Below, piece after piece: positions 10,651-21,469 of a DNA stretch of 64,000 nucleotides. The notes beneath the pieces were generated by a model. The model did no database searches and was not told the origin of the DNA. It saw nothing but the letters and a program-made list of their open reading frames with translations. The translations under genes and the position numbers were made by a program. The stretch covers positions 239,664,191-239,728,190 of the forward strand of contig NC_073745.1 of assembly GCF_029784135.1 (NCBI RefSeq), written 5' to 3'. How positions within the stretch are numbered: position 1 is the stretch's first letter; every line of letters begins with the position of its first letter. This stretch comes from Toxorhynchites rutilus septentrionalis. Its lineage: Eukaryota > Arthropoda > Insecta > Diptera > Culicidae.

Positions 10651-12156
10651 CTATGAACTGCGAACGTTGGTGGAATGGTCCACCGTGGTTGTCGAGATCA
10701 ACAAATTCATGGCCGCAGCAAGTTATACCGTCAGAAGAATCCGCTAGCGCATCATCAGAACAACGCAAAATTCCTGTCATCGCAGTGAGTGCGATCGTCC
10801 TTGATTGGTGCAATTATTTATTCGCACGCTACTCATCGTTTGGAAAGCAGCGCCGTGTTGTCGCATTCTGCATGCGATATTTGCATCGTCTTCGCAAACT
10901 TGGTTCATTGCATCGTTCCAGTCCTGATTCATATGAGAAACCAAGCGTCTACACCGAAACAGCAAATATACTTCCGTTAAACACCGATGAACTCAATCAA
11001 GCTGAAATTAAATTATGCCATCTGGCGCAACAAGAAAATTTCCCCGAAGAAATCAACAATCTGCAAGAGAAAAATCGTGTCTCGAACTCATCACCGCTTA
11101 GATTTCTGAAACCATTCGTTGACCCGATCGGCATTATTCGCGTTGGTGGCCGGTTACAGAATGCCGCGTTGCCAAACAACATCAAACACCCAATCGTTCT
11201 ATCTGCGAAGCACCCACTCACTGTTCTGTTAGCCTGACATTTCCATCTCAAGCTACTGCACGCAAGTCCTCAACTCCTGCTAGCCACACTCCGCCAGAAA
11301 TACTGGATTCTGGGCGGTAGAAATCATACAAAATTCGTCTCACCATTGCCACACTTGCTTTCGAAGCAAGCCCACATTGGTGCAGCAAAGCATAGAAGAT
11401 CTTCCAGCGTCACGAGTCTCACCAACTCGACCTTTTTCCATATGTGGAGTGGATTACTGCAGACCATTTTTCGTTAAATCCGCAGTAAGGAAACATGGTC
11501 TCACCAAAGTTTCTGTCACTATCATCTTTTGTTTCTCGGCCAGAGCGGTTCCTATAAAACTCGTAAGCGACTTATCCACAGTAGCGTTCCTGGCAACCCT
11601 TCGAAGATTCGTCGCACGTCGTGGTAAAATCGTCGAAATTAACTCCGACAATGCTACCACATTTAAGGGAGCTTCACATCCTTTAAACGAAGTCTATCGC
11701 ATGCTGAAGATTGGAGAAGGAGAACGCCATCATATTTTCAATTGATGTTCGGAGAATGAAATCCGCTGGAAATTCATCCCTCCCCGGGCGCCACATTTTG
11801 GGGGCCTGTGAGAGGCTGCCGTAAAGTCAGCAAAAACGCACATGCTAAAAGTGCTAAACAACGTCAACAGCCGATACGAGGACATGCTCACACTGTTAGC
11901 ACAAGTGGAAATGTGCCTAAATTCACGTCCACTCACCCCGATGTCAACCGATCCTTCCGATCTCGATGTTCTTACTTCAGGGCATTTTTTGACTGGAAGT
12001 AATCTACAAGCTGTTCCCGAAGCCGATTTGAAGGAGGTTCCGGACAATCGACTTGATCACTGCGAAACTACACAAAAGTGGTTTCAGATGATATGGTCCC
12101 GCTGGTATCCGGAAAAAAAACCGTCAAAGTCGCTTTCCACTTGCCCTTTGTTTTAA
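10651..12156 (+). pseudogene. BEL/Pao integrase
   Basis: After ERWWNGPPWL the zinc-binding region appears: IIRVGGRLQNAALP, KHPIVLSAKHPLTVLL, a His-Leu-His stretch and LRQKYWILGGR. The catalytic core has GVDYCRPF (first Asp), INSDNATTF (second Asp) and PRAPHFGG followed by a stop and EAAVKSAK, which holds the Glu. A stop therefore replaces the usual Trp right before the catalytic Glu. The segment VEMCLNSRPLTP with LTSGHFLTG and WSRWYPE is the C-terminal part. Frames change at about 11240, 11750 and 11840. Confidence 0.8.
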
Positions 12157-13652
12157 GACACTCTAATGGGCAAATAATAAAAAATGGGTCTAATTTTTTG
12201 GCTGGTGGCCAATCCCTGCAATTTTGAGCAAAATTGAAGCACTCTATAGAAAAACTAGAACGTAAAAAGCCGAAATGCTTCCTAGCAACGCTATTTTGGG
12301 TGTAGTTGCCATGAAATTTTTTTTGCCGAATAATACACCTTAATTTTATTCAGAGCAACAAGTTCGAGAATATTTGTGTACCAGTACAGATCGGAAGATG
12401 TTTTCTTGGTAAAAAAAACCAGTCCTGAACGGGAATGAACCTAATCGAAATATAACCTCCATTACTGCACTTGAAATCATCTCATTTCCGTATTATTTCG
12501 TATTCTTCATAAAAGCAACTTTTCGTATGAGTAATTCGAAATATTGAAGAGCTTAACTAATTTGATGGACTATCTCAAATAATTATTAAATAATACATTT
12601 AATGAAATAATAATTTCATATATGCGGGTGTTAGCATTACACATTTCATGCAATGACACCGATTCTCGATTTCTGTTTAGGATTTCGCCGAGAACTATAA
12701 ATGAAAAAAATGAATGAATAAGAATAAATTGGAGCAGATGGGAAAACGTAAAGAAGGAAAGAACGCCATAAACGAGCAATTCACGTATACTACTTTTCTA
12801 ACTGCTCGTAGGATGACTAGTGAAATGCTTGAGCCGGCAGTTTACTTCAGGTTCTGAAGCCAAGACAAATAGTCTCTATTACCGAACAGAAAAGTGCAAC
12901 GATTTTGCATTTACATACTTCCTCCCTACCGAGCTACGAGCAGCTCACGGTTGACTCGTGACATGTTCCTCTTAGCAATATGCCTGAACAAACAGAATAA
13001 AAAATGTACAACCTGAAGCAAGAAGCATCCTCGCTGCGAACACAAACTATACGTTGCACAAACATTTTATTTCGCGTCAACTGGAATCCATTCCAGCCGA
13101 CACGCTTTCATACCTTCAAACACACTGTGACTTCACCTTCGTCTCTACCCAGCCGGAAGCTCAAGCAAAAAAATAGAAGCGGAATCATCTTGCACTGTGA
13201 ACTCAAAAATGCAACAGAGCAAAAACCCGCGAGTGAAAAAGTTTTAGTAAATTAAATTTTAAATTCCACTCGGAGGATTTCCCGTTAGTTGCTTGCTCGT
13301 AGAAAGAAGATCTAAAATATACATTTCGTGTCTCCTTTTGATCCTGTTCCTAGGTTGCGTATCCGCATGACCATGTTAACTCCAACAGTTCTTTCGAAAG
13401 CGACAAGACGGGAATATTCTTTGAAGTGCCATTTTCCGTGGAAAATCAGTTCATGTTTTTCACAATTTGTAACGGGACTAAAAGCCTGGTGTATTATATT
13501 ACAAATGCTGACAAAAAGTTCATGAAGCGATTTTTTCTTCTAATATCAAAGGTGAAGCGGTAGCAAATATTTCAACCAATAATCCATGGTAAAACCTAGA
13601 GGGAGGAAGCATGAGCGACAACTTGGAGGCCTGCAAGCAATTACCATTCTCA
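12157..13652. other. AT-rich region without recognisable genes
   Basis: Short frames at 13004-13255 and 13328-13525 show no domain, membrane segment or match to other repeats in the window. No terminal repeats or target duplications were found. It may be ordinary intergenic or intronic DNA, perhaps linked to the minus-strand frame at 13653-14234. Confidence 0.3.
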
Positions 13653-14234
13653 CTAGTTTTTATCACACTCTAAACCAAAAGCGTCGAGCACGAGGACGAA
13701 AGCCAAAACCTTTGTCGTAATCACCTGAAATAAAAATGAGTTATGCTTGAAATAAAACTTCAGCTCCAGATTGCTGTGATGATGATGATTCTGGTGAAGT
13801 TGATGATGATGGCGATGATGTTCCGTTCCACCGCTAATGACATTTGTGGTATCAGATCCGCACCGGCACCCCGTCTGTTGGTTCTGATCCGTTGTTTCCC
13901 CTGATGTTGCTGATGGTGGTGTTGGTGGTAATCCCGTGGATAATAATGGCGTCATTCTGGTGGGGAAACTTCTGCAGTAGGTTTGGATTTGGTCGCTTGC
14001 CACAGTTGATTCGGCTGCTCTCCTAATTCCACCACCAGCAGCATTATCATCGACATTGGTTTCGTCACAACCGATGGCTGGTCGATTAACGCAGAACCAT
14101 AATTCCAATCGTGGTCGGAGAAGATTTATTTGCGATTCCAGGGCGATGTGACGGCCCGGAATGTGGTCGGTTATGTTGAAATGAACGACTGTTGAATCTG
14201 GTGGCGAGGATATGGATAAACAAAACAAAATCAA
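13653..14234 (-). CDS. Unrecognised Ser/Thr/His-rich coding exon candidate
   Basis: This minus-strand frame of 193 codons has non-repetitive, protein-like composition. Residues 15-60 include VVHFNITDHIPGRHIALES and two Cys. A Pro/Ser/Thr-rich middle follows, then a His-rich tract (HHRHHHQLHQNHHHH, about 136-150). TTTTTATTTCAG at 13740-13730 would make a good 3' splice site. If used, the tail would switch to a short frame (DYDKGFGFRPRARRFWFRV and stop). CTCGCCACCAG near 14200 could likewise be an acceptor for the upstream edge. I do not recognise the family. It matches no repeat here, but the His tract and GAT-rich DNA could also be chance low complexity. Confidence 0.3.
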   Translation of the reverse strand: MILFCLSISSPPDSTVVHFNITDHIPGRHIALESQINLLRPRLELWFCVNRPAIGCDETNVDDNAAGGGIRRAAESTVASDQIQTYCRSFPTRMTPLLSTGLPPTPPSATSGETTDQNQQTGCRCGSDTTNVISGGTEHHRHHHQLHQNHHHHSNLELKFYFKHNSFLFQVITTKVLAFVLVLDAFGLECDKN

Positions 14235-14249
14235 TATGGGTTTTTTGGA

Positions 14250-14478
14250 GGCCTTCGTGGCCTAATTGGTTGCGTGTCCGCTACTAAGCGAACGATCATG
14301 AGATCATAACTCAGGGCCTTCAATTGACCATCTTTGTTTGTTATTCTGGCTACTACGTCTAATACGTACACTTCACATACGATCTGTTTGTCGATCGTAT
14401 CGGAAATTGTTTGTTTCGGATGTTTTACGAAATATGTCTCCTTTCTAGTCGAATTTCTGACTATTTTCTTTTTATACA
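14250..14478 (+). mobile_element. Degenerate tRNA-related SINE
   Basis: GGCCTTCGTGGCCTAATTGG resembles a pol III A box (TGGCCTAATTGG). About 45 nt downstream, GAGATCATAACTC is a decayed B box position. The intervening CGCTACTAAGCGAACGATCATG fits an anticodon-arm-like tRNA segment seen in mosquito SINEs. A body of about 150 bp follows to an AT-rich end, immediately before the LINE. No clear target duplication was found. Confidence 0.45.
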
Positions 14479-14488
14479 ATAATTATTT

Positions 14489-16605
14489 TTGAAAGCGGGG
14501 ACCGACACTGATATTGTGCCGAAGAAAAGAAGACGAAGAAATTCAACCAGCAAATATCCTATTTGGTTTAACGTTCAAATAAGAAATCTAAAGAATAAAA
14601 AACAAAAAGCACATAAAAAATACAAAATAGACAAAAGTCATCAAAATTTGCTGGAATATCAAAATATTTTCCAAGAATTAAGTTTTGCAATTAAAAGTGC
14701 ACACGAAGAGTACAATAGAAAGGTCGAAACTGAAGTCAAATCATGCCTGAAGAAATTCTTTAATTACGTAAAGTCTAGGCTCAAAAGCAATAACTTCCCA
14801 TCGCAGATTCATCTCGATGAGGATGTGAGGAATTCTTCGAACTAAATTTGTAATCTCTTTGCAAATTTCTTTCAGGAAGTATATACCACATTTTCCGAAG
14901 AAAATCGCGATCGGAACTACTTTTCATTTTTACCGGAATATCCAAATGACATATCGGTGAACTATCTTTCACAACAGGAAATATGTCATGCACTAACAAA
15001 ATTAGACGGAACAAAAGGACCAGGACCTGACGGAATAGCACCTATATTCCTGAAGAACCTGGCTGAGGAACTCACCCTTCCCTTACATTGCATTTTCAAT
15101 ATGTCACTACAAACTGAAATATTCCCAGAAAAATGGAAACAATCTTTTTGGTACCTATCTTTAAATCAGGCACTAAATCTGACGTACGTCATTATCGTGG
15201 AATTGCCATTATCTCTTGCATTCCTAAACTATTCGAAGCAATAGTCAACGAAAAGGTCTTCCAACAAGTGAAGAATAGAATTACGTATATGCAACATGGC
15301 TTCTTCAAAGGCCGTTCAACTGCAACTAATCTGTTGGCTTTTGTGACTTTTATTTTGAATGCAATGGAAAATGGCAAACACGTAGAAGCTCTTTACACTG
15401 ACTTCAGTAAAGCATTTGACCGCATCGACATTCCATTACTACTCTTCAAATTGCAGAAAATTGGAATGGAACAAAGATCCTTAAACTGGCTCAATTCTTA
15501 TCTAACAAACCGTGAACAAATTGTTCACTTTCAAAATTCTCTTTCAAATCCAGTAAAAGTCACTTCGCCCGTGGCCGAGTGGTTAGCGTCCCACACTATC
15601 ATGCCGGGTGTTCGGGTTCGATTCCCGTTCTGGCCGGGGGATTTTTCGTCAAAGAAAATTCTTCCGGCTTGCACTGTGGTCACGCGTATTCTAGAGCTTG
15701 CCACTCCAGAGTACATTTAAGGCGTGTTATTCGGCATCGAAATCTCAACCAAGTATTAATGAATGACGCTAGTTAATGAACACGTTGAGACGGCAAAAGT
15801 TCCACAGGGAACGTTAACGCCATTAAAGAAGAAGAAAAGTCACTTCGGGAGTCCCACAAGGCTCTCATCTTGGTCCTCTTCTTTTCATTTTGTACGTTAA
15901 TGACATCTCCTTCGTTCTCAAGCGTATCAATGTACTTGTGTATGTCGATGACATGAAGCTTTTCGCGGAAATTGGAAATGAAAACGACATCGAAGCATTT
16001 CGAAACGAAATACATGTATTCCATACTTGGTGTGATAAAAATCTACTAAAACTGAATGTGAAAAAGTGCAACTCTATAACATTTAGCAGAAAAAAACATG
16101 TACCAAATATTGTAATATGTCTTGGAAATAAAAATGTAGAAAAATGTGAAATAGTTAAAGATCTACGCGTCGTATGGTCGTACATGAAGAACGCATTGAG
16201 TCAGTCCAGAAACAGTTTCTTCTATTTGCACTTCGTAAACACAACTGGACCTCATTTCCACTTCCTTCATATGAAGCACGCTGCATGCTCATAAACATCC
16301 AAACATCAAAAGAACGCCGTGAATTTTCAATGCTTTCTTTTGTTAATGACCTAATTTCGCAACGAGTACAGTCAGCTGAATTACTAGAAAAACTAAATTT
16401 CTATGTACCTGGGCGTAAACTAAGAACACGAAATTTGTTTCTAACCAAAACATCCAGAACAAATAATGCAAATAACGCCCCTATCAATCGCATGATGCGT
16501 ATATACAATCAGCACTGCGAAATAATTGACACAACAATGAATAAGAAACAGCTAAAAAGAAACATGTACCGCAAAAATAATATTAAACCTAAGAAAACAT
16601 TGTAA
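14489..16605 (+). pseudogene. LINE reverse transcriptase with SINE insertion
   Basis: Pieces in different frames cover the linker (14489-14845), GPGPDGIAPIFLKNLAEEL (about 15020), YRGIAIISCIPKLFEA (about 15200), QHGFFKGRSTATNLLAF, TDFSKAFDRID with the first catalytic Asp (about 15400), and NPVKVTS. The SINE follows, then SGVPQGSHLGPLLF and VLVYVDDMKLF, where the usual YADD is YVDD. A frameshift at about 16170 leads to the C-terminal part with RIESVQKQFLLFALRK, LPSYEARCMLIN and a stop at 16605. It shows the C-terminal end that the copy at 4941-7587 has lost. Confidence 0.85.
15567..15834 (+). mobile_element. tRNA-derived SINE (Feilai-like) with 12-bp target duplication
   Basis: The head is tRNA-like, with an A box (TGGCCGAGTGG at 15572-15582) and a B box (GGGTTCGATTCC at 15616-15627), followed by a tRNA-unrelated body and a GAA-repeat tail. 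AAAAGTCACTTC is present directly on both sides (15555-15566 and 15835-15846). Triplet tail and structure fit the Aedes Feilai family as I remember it. A second copy lies inverted at 38401-38680. It interrupts the LINE RT between VTS and GVPQGS. It is not a functional tRNA gene: no acceptor stem closes. Confidence 0.92.
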
Positions 16606-16746
16606 CATTATATAATAAAGGGTGTGTCACATAAAATTGCATCACGGAAAAAACGCTGTAGAAATTCGCCCAGTAGACCGATCCTTTTTAAAATTTTAGA
16701 CAGTAAAATAAAAACTATTGAACAACTTTTGGCATTTTCTTTTTAT

Positions 16747-17065
16747 TCATACTTCGAGCCCAAGCCCGTATGCTCGCACCTTCCTCTTTACCCCGTCCAT
16801 AAGGTTCTGTACAACGTCAGGTTGTAGTTTTTTTTGAACAGAAATCCATTTTCTCTTGAAGTCCGCCTCCGATTTGACAACTTTTGGGTTCTTCCGGAGG
16901 GCCTGCTTCATAATCGCCCAATATTTCTCTATTGGGCGAAGCTCCGGCGCGTTGGGCGGGTTCATTTCCTTTGGCACGAAGGTGACCCCGTTGGCTTCGT
17001 ACCACTCCAACACGTCCTTTGAATAGTGGCACGAAGCGAGATCCGGCCAGAAGATGGTCGGGCCT
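16747..17065 (-). pseudogene. DD37E transposase, C-terminal part
   Basis: The segment begins right after the LINE junction with GPTIFWPDLASCHYS, holding the second catalytic Asp. VTFVPKEMNPPNAPELRPIEKYW follows, with the catalytic Glu 37 residues after that Asp. This DD37E spacing defines the mosquito ITmD37E group. The end is VRAYGLGLEV and a stop. The frame is intact to the stop. Confidence 0.9.
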
Positions 17066-18711
17066 TCGTGCTCATATTTATATTTATTCATTTGCCAACA
17101 GATACAATGGTTATCCCAATGACATGAAAATTATGACACTACTCATATTAATTAAAAACTCTACGGAAACAACTCTTATTTCTACAACGTGAAACATTAA
17201 AGTCAAATACATCGTAGTATCTGTTGAAGACACGGCACATCCTTCGCATGGGCTCGTTAAATCCATAATTTGTTCGCGAGGGATGGAAGCATAAGAAAAC
17301 GTGAGAGCGTAAATTACGGCGGCAGATGTTTATGTTAAGACAGCTTAACAGCGAAGTACAGTCGATGTTACCTTGAAGCAGGTCACCAATGAAGCATGCC
17401 ATCGTGATGTTACGTCTCGGCCCAAGTGATTCCAAGTGTATTAACATGCAACGACTTTTGTAGCTGGGCAAGTTGTGGACGTCATTCCAAGGAAGATGCC
17501 TCAGAGCGAAACGGATAAACTTTCGTTGGATTGCTTCGATGCGGTTCACCTCGTTTTGGTAGTATGGGCACCACACTACAGCCGAATATTCCAGTATTGG
17601 TCGAACCAAAGAACAGTACAAAGCCTTAAGGCAATATATATCCTTGAATTCTTTGGCGAAGCGGAACATGAACCCGAGTTGAGATGAAGCTTTCGACACC
17701 ACGTAGGCGACGTGGTCCTTGAATGTAAGCTTGGAATCAAGTAGTAATCCAAGATCCTTGACCGTCGATTCCCGTTTCAAGCTTATCCCCGATAGAACAT
17801 AGTTGTGTTGAATCAATGCACGTTGTCTACCGAATGAAATTATAGAGCATTTCGATGCATTGAGTGACATGCGGTTTAGTTGGCACCACTCGGCGAAAGT
17901 TTCTAATTGCAGCTGTAGAAAAACAGCATCGCTTGGTTTCCGTATCACGAGATACAACTTGAGGTCGTCGGCGTACGACGACTTGCGGCATTTCAGAATG
18001 TAGTTGACGTCATTCATATACAGCAGAAACAGGAATGGCCCTAGATGGCTGCCTTGAGGAACGCCAGATGTCACGGGGAAGGAAGGAGCAACATAGTCCG
18101 CAATTTTGACAGACATGCTTCGACCAGTCAAATAAGAAGAAAGCCAAGCAAGCAGGTCGTTCTGAACACCTAACCTGTCATACTTAGCCAAAGCAATGTC
18201 GTGATTCATTTTATCGAATGCTGCAGAGAGGTCTGTATATATAGCATCTACTTGATGGCCTTGCTCAATTTCACGGATGATGTAGGAAGTGAACTGTACG
18301 AAATTGGTAGTCGTTGAGCGCTTGGACATGAAACCATGCTGGTCCATCGAAATGCAGTGAGCGAAGTTTTGAACCAATTCTTCGAGAATAATTAGCTCGA
18401 GAAGTTTCGACGTAGCACTTAAAGCGGCTATTCCACGATAGTTCGATACAGTCCTTTTGCAACCCTTTTGACGTAGGACTACGTCTTTCATTTCTATACC
18501 GGGGTGTAAAATCAAAGTTTCGAAAACGAAAGCGTTACGCCGGAGACCGAGATTTTGAGTGTTAATAGCTCCTAAACAGCTGAACGAAATGGTATGATAA
18601 ACACTTCATTCGAAAGATAAAATGTCTACGCGTTCTATACTTGTTACTTTCTGATCCATAAACTTGTTTCAATAGTCTTAAATTTGCTTTCAATTTGCAA
18701 TCACCAATCGG

Positions 18712-18718
18712 TATATAA
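18712..18718 (+). promoter_or_regulatory. TATA box of the BD element internal unit
   Basis: GGTATATAAGCGAGCG is followed 20-30 nt later by CACTCAGTTC, an arthropod initiator-like CAGT. The same arrangement is conserved in the copies near 36900 (-) and 54450 (+). It would drive a short transcript towards the two stem-loops at 18999 and 19196. There is no experimental support in the sequence itself. Confidence 0.5.
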
Positions 18719-18998
18719 GCGAGCGCCGCTCGGAAATCCACTCAGTTCTAATTGAACAGCGATTGGAGCATGTTGTCGCTGTTGTGGTGAAGCTCTTCAT
18801 TTATCATGAAAGCGCGGATGAACGGTGTCACCAAGAGCCTGTTTGTGCACCTTAGGCCAGAAGGGAATCCATCAGGAGGAGAGTGATGCTACAAACGGTT
18901 CCCCGGGAAGATCTCGAAGCAGCCGCTACACACACACACACATACACGCACGGAATTCTTTCCGTTTGGATCGAGAAAGATCCGGAAAATAATCTGCC

Positions 18999-19211
18999 AG
19001 TTCCTCTAGGAATTTAAAAATACATTCATGTGAAAGAGTTTATTTGAATGTTTTCTATCCATGTAACACTGTGACCAAATATGTTTCAATCAAGTGCTAT
19101 TAACAGATGGTTATCGAGTTAGCATTAACCACTGGTGGGCTTCCAGTATCGAGGAAAATGTGGAAATATTTAATCGTTACTGAAAATAATCTGCCAGTTC
19201 CTCTGGGAATT
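18999..19211 (+). terminator. Two degenerate histone-type 3' stem-loops in BD copy 1
   Basis: AGTTCCTCTAGGAATT (18999-19014) and AGTTCCTCTGGGAATT (19196-19211) each form a 6-bp stem with a 4-nt loop, counting a wobble pair. Each is followed 18-19 nt later by GAAAGAGTTTATTT. Stem size, loop size and spacing copy the clear histone signals at 45343-61697, but the loop bases differ from TTTC/TTTT. Confidence 0.45.
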
Positions 19212-20786
19212 TAAAATTACATTCATGTGAAAGAGTTTATTTGAATGTTTTCTATCTATGTAACACTGTGACCAAATACATTAGGTTTTGTGATTTTTCA
19301 ATCAATCGCAATCAACAGGATAGCTTCTGAAGATTATTCTTCCCCATCAGTAGGATATTTCCGTATCCAATATTGGATGCATAAAACCTTGTGCCTCCAA
19401 CGTAACGCTCTCGTTTTCGAAGTTCTCCAAATATTCATTCATTCAGAATGAATTCAGATTCAACTTCATACAAATGATCTCTAAATCAACGATAGTCCTA
19501 CGTCACCCTTGCGGTTATACCATAGATATAACCCACTTCCTGTTTTTTGTGAATCGGAAAAACGTAAGATTCCTTCCAGCAGGATGGGAAGTCACCCGAC
19601 CTCAGGGAGAGATTGAAAGTATTGGCTAGAGGTGTTGCTAGAGCAATCAAGCAGCGTTTCAGGACCAAGGACGGAATACCATCAGGACCGGAACCCCTCG
19701 AACTTTTCAGTTGACTCCCGGCTGAGATAACCATTTCTCTCGTAATAGTAAACGGACCACTTGAGAAGGATGAGAAAGGAACGTTGCGAGATGCAGCTGC
19801 TACGTCCTGGCTGTTTGTTCGTTCGTTACTGAAAACGCTGCTAAACTGTTTACGAAATAATTCTGCAATATCTGGAATGGTTGCAGCGTTCACTACACCG
19901 TTAGTCATGGTTGAGGGGAGGCCTGTTTCCTTCCTTTGACTATTCACGTGTTGCCAGAACCTCTTAGGGTTGGATTTCAGACGACATTGGAGCTGTCTTA
20001 GGTGCGCTTGATGTAGTTGATCGTTCAACCGTCTGTAGTCCGAATTAGCCTTGGAATAACGCGTTTTCGTGGATTCGGTATGAAGTTTGGCATGTTCCCG
20101 AAGAGCTGCCCTTTTCCGTTTCTTCAAAAGCTTAAGCTTCGAGTTCGACCATGCAGGTTTAAGAGGTACACGGTTAGTTCGCTTAGGTACAAATTGATCA
20201 ATGGCATAGATTATGATGCACGATACCGTTGATGCTGCGTCGTTGACGTCGCGATTGGCCAATTCTTCATCCCAATTAACGTTTGAGAGGAAATTGTTCA
20301 TCTCGTCGAAGTTGGCTTTGTCGAAGTTGTAGTATATGCTCTCTGTCGTGTCTTTGTAATCACATTGTACGCAAATATCAATGCTGACCAGCAACGGGGG
20401 ATGATGTATGCAACTTTTCACTAGCGGAGCAGGAGCTGGTATTACGGAGCAACTGGAACACATTTCCTCACTCACAAAGCAGAGGTCAAGCATACGGTTG
20501 TTACGATTCATAACTCCGCTCTTTTGTCCGAGTCTTGAAGTGCGATAAGCATCCAACAGATTACGGGATGCGAGTCCAGTCGATGAGTTAGATGTAGGGA
20601 AATAAAAATCATGGGTGTTCTGCTCCCATCTCACATCACGCAAGTTGAAATCTCCAAGGATTGTCAAACTGTCCTTCGCGCCCATAAGAGAGATAATCCA
20701 GTCGAGCGACGACAAGTGCTTTTCGATAAGAATATTGTCGTTTACACGATCCGGAGGAATATACACCACACAGATGCTGCTTCAAT

Positions 20787-21469
20787 AGTGGTAGTAAGCG
20801 CTTCTGTAGGCACTCCTTAAGGTAAACTTGCCCGTTTACCGTGCCGGTCATTACGAAGGGGGCGCTCTGCTTTCCGCAAGAGCAGATCGCTTGCCACACC
20901 ATGTACTTTTTGGCAAACTTGGATAGTTTCTGCTTGCGAATCTCCTCCGGAACGCTGAATTTGTCCTCTGCGGAGAAGAACAACAGGCCCGGCAGCTGAC
21001 GAAAGTCCGCTTTGACGTAGGTTTCGTCGTCCATTACCAGGCAATGCGCCTTCGTCAGTATTTCGGTGTACAGCTTCCGGGCTCGCGTCTTCCCCACCAT
21101 GTTTTGCCTTTCGTCGCGGTTAGGAGCCTTCTGAACCTTGTGTGTACGCAGGCCCTCCCGCTGCTTGGTCCGCTGGACGAATGAACATGACAAATTCAGC
21201 TTATTGGCGACATCCCGGACCGAACTTCTCGGATCACATCTAAACTGCTTAACTACGCGCTTGTGATCTTTTTCACTGACGGAGCATCCATTTTTGCCGT
21301 TCTTCACCTTCCGGTCGATGGTTAGGTTCTCGAAGTATGGTTTTAGTACTCTGCTGACTGTGGATTGGACGATTCCCAGCATCTTACCGATGTCCCGATG
21401 TGACAACTCCGAATTCTCGAAATGAGTGCGCAGGATTAATTCACGACGCTCTTTTTCGTTCGACGACAT
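20787..21469 (-). pseudogene. DD37E transposase, N-terminal part
   Basis: It starts MSSNEKERRELILRTHFENS. Two helix-turn-helix segments follow (SHRDIGKMLGIVQSTVSRVL and SSVRDVANKLNLSCSFVQRT), then CLVMDDETYVKADF with the first catalytic Asp and TGTVNGQVYLKECLQKRLLP. After LLPLLKQH the frame runs into LINE sequence. The N-terminal half has no stop, so the element may have been intact until the LINE landed. Confidence 0.9.

Larger units (their letters stand above)
7749..12156 (+). mobile_element. BEL/Pao retrotransposon remnant interrupted by a mariner
   Basis: Zinc knuckle, protease, RT-RNase H connection, RNase H and integrase follow each other in BEL/Pao order on one strand. No LTRs are visible on either side. 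The gag start is missing, the RT catalytic core is deleted between about 8800 and 8810, and a DD41D mariner is inserted at 9329-10648. Many stops and frameshifts separate the pieces. The last recognisable block is the post-integrase segment ending near 12156. Confidence 0.85.
14480..16617 (+). mobile_element. Non-LTR retrotransposon copy 2, 5'-truncated
   Basis: It is closely related to the element at 4941-7587, with the same linker (IRNLKNKKQKAHKKYK) and RT blocks. It starts in the linker, so the endonuclease is missing, as expected for 5' truncation by incomplete reverse transcription. The coding frame reaches its natural stop at 16605, followed by a short TAA-rich tail. A SINE interrupts the RT at 15567-15834. 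A DD37E element begins directly after the tail. Confidence 0.85.
18470..19542 (+). mobile_element. T-run-inserting element, family BD, copy 1
   Basis: The left end is the palindrome GACGTAGGACTACGTC (18470-18485) then TTTCATTTCTATACCGGGG. The right end has TAGTCCTACGTC (19493-19504), a hairpin GGTTATA...TATAACC (19513-19532) and CCACTTCCTG before a T-run. Because it interrupts an open RT frame, its limits are exact: four T to the left and six to the right, where the uninterrupted frame needs six. Inside are a TATA box (18712-18718) and two histone-like 3' stem-loops. Copies 2 and 3 are at 36053-37153 (-) and 54204-55207 (+). Confidence 0.85.
17148..20769 (-). pseudogene. LINE endonuclease-RT, interrupted by an insertion
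   Basis: The 20769-19549 part holds the C-terminal half of the endonuclease (LTILGDFNLRDVRW with the catalytic Asp; a conserved SCIHHPPLLVSID region at its end), a basic linker, and RT start GSGPDGIPSLVLKR and CWKESYVFPIHKK. After the insertion, 18469-17148 continues KGCKRTVSNYRGIAALSATS, QHGFMSKRSTTTNF, TDLSAAFDKMNH, SGVPQGSHLGPFLF and SYADDLKLYL, ending at a stop at 17148. Without the insertion the RT would read through. The insertion sits in the Lys-Lys-Gly run (an AAAAAA tract) between IHKK and GCKR. Confidence 0.88.
17066..20786 (-). mobile_element. CR1-like LINE (T1/Q-like) copy 3, 5'-truncated, nested in ITmD37E
   Basis: Minus-strand endonuclease and RT sequence differs from the other two LINE copies. 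Its 5' end at 20786 falls inside the endonuclease. The 3' tail is AAATGAATAAATATAAATAT-like, fitting the short-repeat tails of T1/Q/CR1 elements. AGCA occurs at both junctions and is probably a 4-bp target duplication. A 1.07-kb element interrupts it at 18470-19542. Confidence 0.88.

Noticed and set aside
15567..15640. A tRNA gene
   Set aside because: A and B boxes are good, but no acceptor stem pairs and the sequence continues into a SINE body with a GAA tail and target duplication.
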